A DNA stretch of 64,000 nt from Channa striata (Eukaryota > Chordata > Actinopteri > Anabantiformes > Channidae). Shown here in pieces: positions 63,201 through 64,000 of this stretch (the stretch's first letter is position 1; the number at the start of each line of letters is the position of its first letter). Location: contig CM065178.1 in the NCBI GenBank assembly GCA_033026295.1, positions 24,629,781 to 24,693,780 of the forward strand, given 5' to 3'. The notes beneath the pieces are model-generated. The model was not told the DNA's origin, searched no databases, and saw only the letters and a list, made by a program, of their open reading frames with translations. The translations under genes were made by a program, and so were the position numbers.

Positions 63201-64000
63201 GCCTTTATCAGCGGAGAGGGAACGGAATTACACACCATGAAAACGGTAAGTACATAACACAAAAACACATCCTAAAAGAGCAATATTCTTAACCTCAGCC
63301 ACGGTACGTTTGAGAACAAATACATGAAAAGTGCATAATCAAAAGCCTCTGTAGGGCTTTGTGCCAGCAGGCCTGAGATTGACTGTAAATAGAGTTGGAC
63401 CCCGTTTGGCTGCGGTCCACAAAAACAGAAATAAATGACTTTGCAGAGATGGAGTCAGTGTCATCCATAAAACATCAGCTAGTGGGGCGACAAGCGTGGC
63501 CACGCGTTTGTAATGACAATGACACGGTCATCTCTAATATTTCCATAATTCCACTGGTGGAGGGGAAAACAGGAAGAGCTGATGGGCTCGTCAAAGTCAG
63601 AGAACGGAGAATGAATCCTTGTTGGAAAAAACGTTTGATTTTAATCTTCCTGAAACGTGCTGCCACGACAAGGCGTGATGTAGAAATAAACTTGTGACGT
63701 GGGTTTAGACATTAACAACACGAACTTACAAAACCTCATTTAAAAAAAAAAAAAAAAAAGCAGGTAATTCGGCAACAATCATGACATTGCTGAGCAGTAA
63801 AGAGCTCAACTTAAAGACCAGTTTCACTTGACAACCAAACTGAGCTATTGGCCGTCCAACGCTGGACAGCTAAGCCGAAAAAATATCTTATTTCTTTCCA
63901 TTTCTGCTGGGGAAAAGAAGAGCCTGGGGGTCTTTCACAGGCTCAAAGTGTTCTCGCTGAGACAGTAATTGAAAGCCAAGGGTCCTGCTTTCTATTCAGC
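60288..64000 (-). other. fras1 intron running off the right edge
   Basis: At least 3713 bp with no further exon found. The VWC, furin-like and first CSPG repeats therefore lie beyond the window. A short CA run (61599-61617) and an A18 tract (63742-63759) are the only clear low-complexity features. The exon upstream must end in phase 0 to join exon 1. Confidence 0.7.

Noticed and set aside
63395..63697. 100-codon plus-strand frame near the right edge
   Set aside because: No domain, splice context or start context; consistent with chance in an AT/GC-mixed intron.

Overview
The window is genomic DNA from a bony fish, most likely a percomorph teleost. The evidence is a compact vertebrate gene of short phase-consistent GT-AG exons, teleost-type transposon debris (Tc1/mariner, hAT, a LINE 3' tail, a dispersed repeat common in percomorphs, LTR-like elements) and abundant CA/TG microsatellites. 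There are no operons or other prokaryotic features.

One gene dominates. Minus-strand positions 60287 down to 11277 carry 45 coding exons of fras1 (Fraser extracellular matrix complex subunit 1). I placed splice sites by hand on both sides of every exon. The exons total 8064 bp, which is exactly 2687 codons plus a stop, with no internal stop and every split codon restored. This is roughly the C-terminal two thirds of a family that is about 4000 residues long in mammals. In protein order the window encodes about ten CSPG/NG2-type repeats (exons 1-24), five Calx-beta domains (exons 25-33), the long conserved membrane-proximal region (exons 34-45), a furin-type RPKR site, one transmembrane helix and an 83-residue tail ending in the PDZ ligand GTEV. 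The N-terminal VWC and furin-like repeats and the first CSPG repeats must lie beyond 64000; no exon is visible in 60288-64000. The many short CSPG exons favour fras1 over frem2, which is known for one very large first coding exon.

Layout: 1-500 holds a probable first coding exon and GC-rich promoter of an unidentified second minus-strand gene that runs off the left edge. Positions 500-11276 are intergenic, with a hAT transposon nested in a dispersed repeat (1866-3165), a possible LTR-like repeat (4813-5232), a 2.4 kb LTR-like repeat carrying a LINE tail (7449-9884) and the fras1 3' UTR. From 11277 to 25148 the fras1 exons are dense. From 25149 to 60287 exons are spaced by introns containing a second LTR-like copy, a broken Tc1 transposon, minisatellites, hairpins and purine-rich tracts.

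FRAS1 acts with FREM1 and FREM2 in the sublamina densa of embryonic epithelial basement membranes. It is delivered to the basal surface through its C-terminal PDZ ligand and GRIP1, and loss causes epidermal blistering (Fraser syndrome in people, fin-fold blistering in zebrafish). I found no sign of an undescribed gene system. The points worth checking are splice-site oddities in fras1 (a 33-bp exon, a UG repeat against a donor, a weak donor, an in-frame alternative donor), transposon nesting proven by empty sites, and the unidentified neighbour gene.
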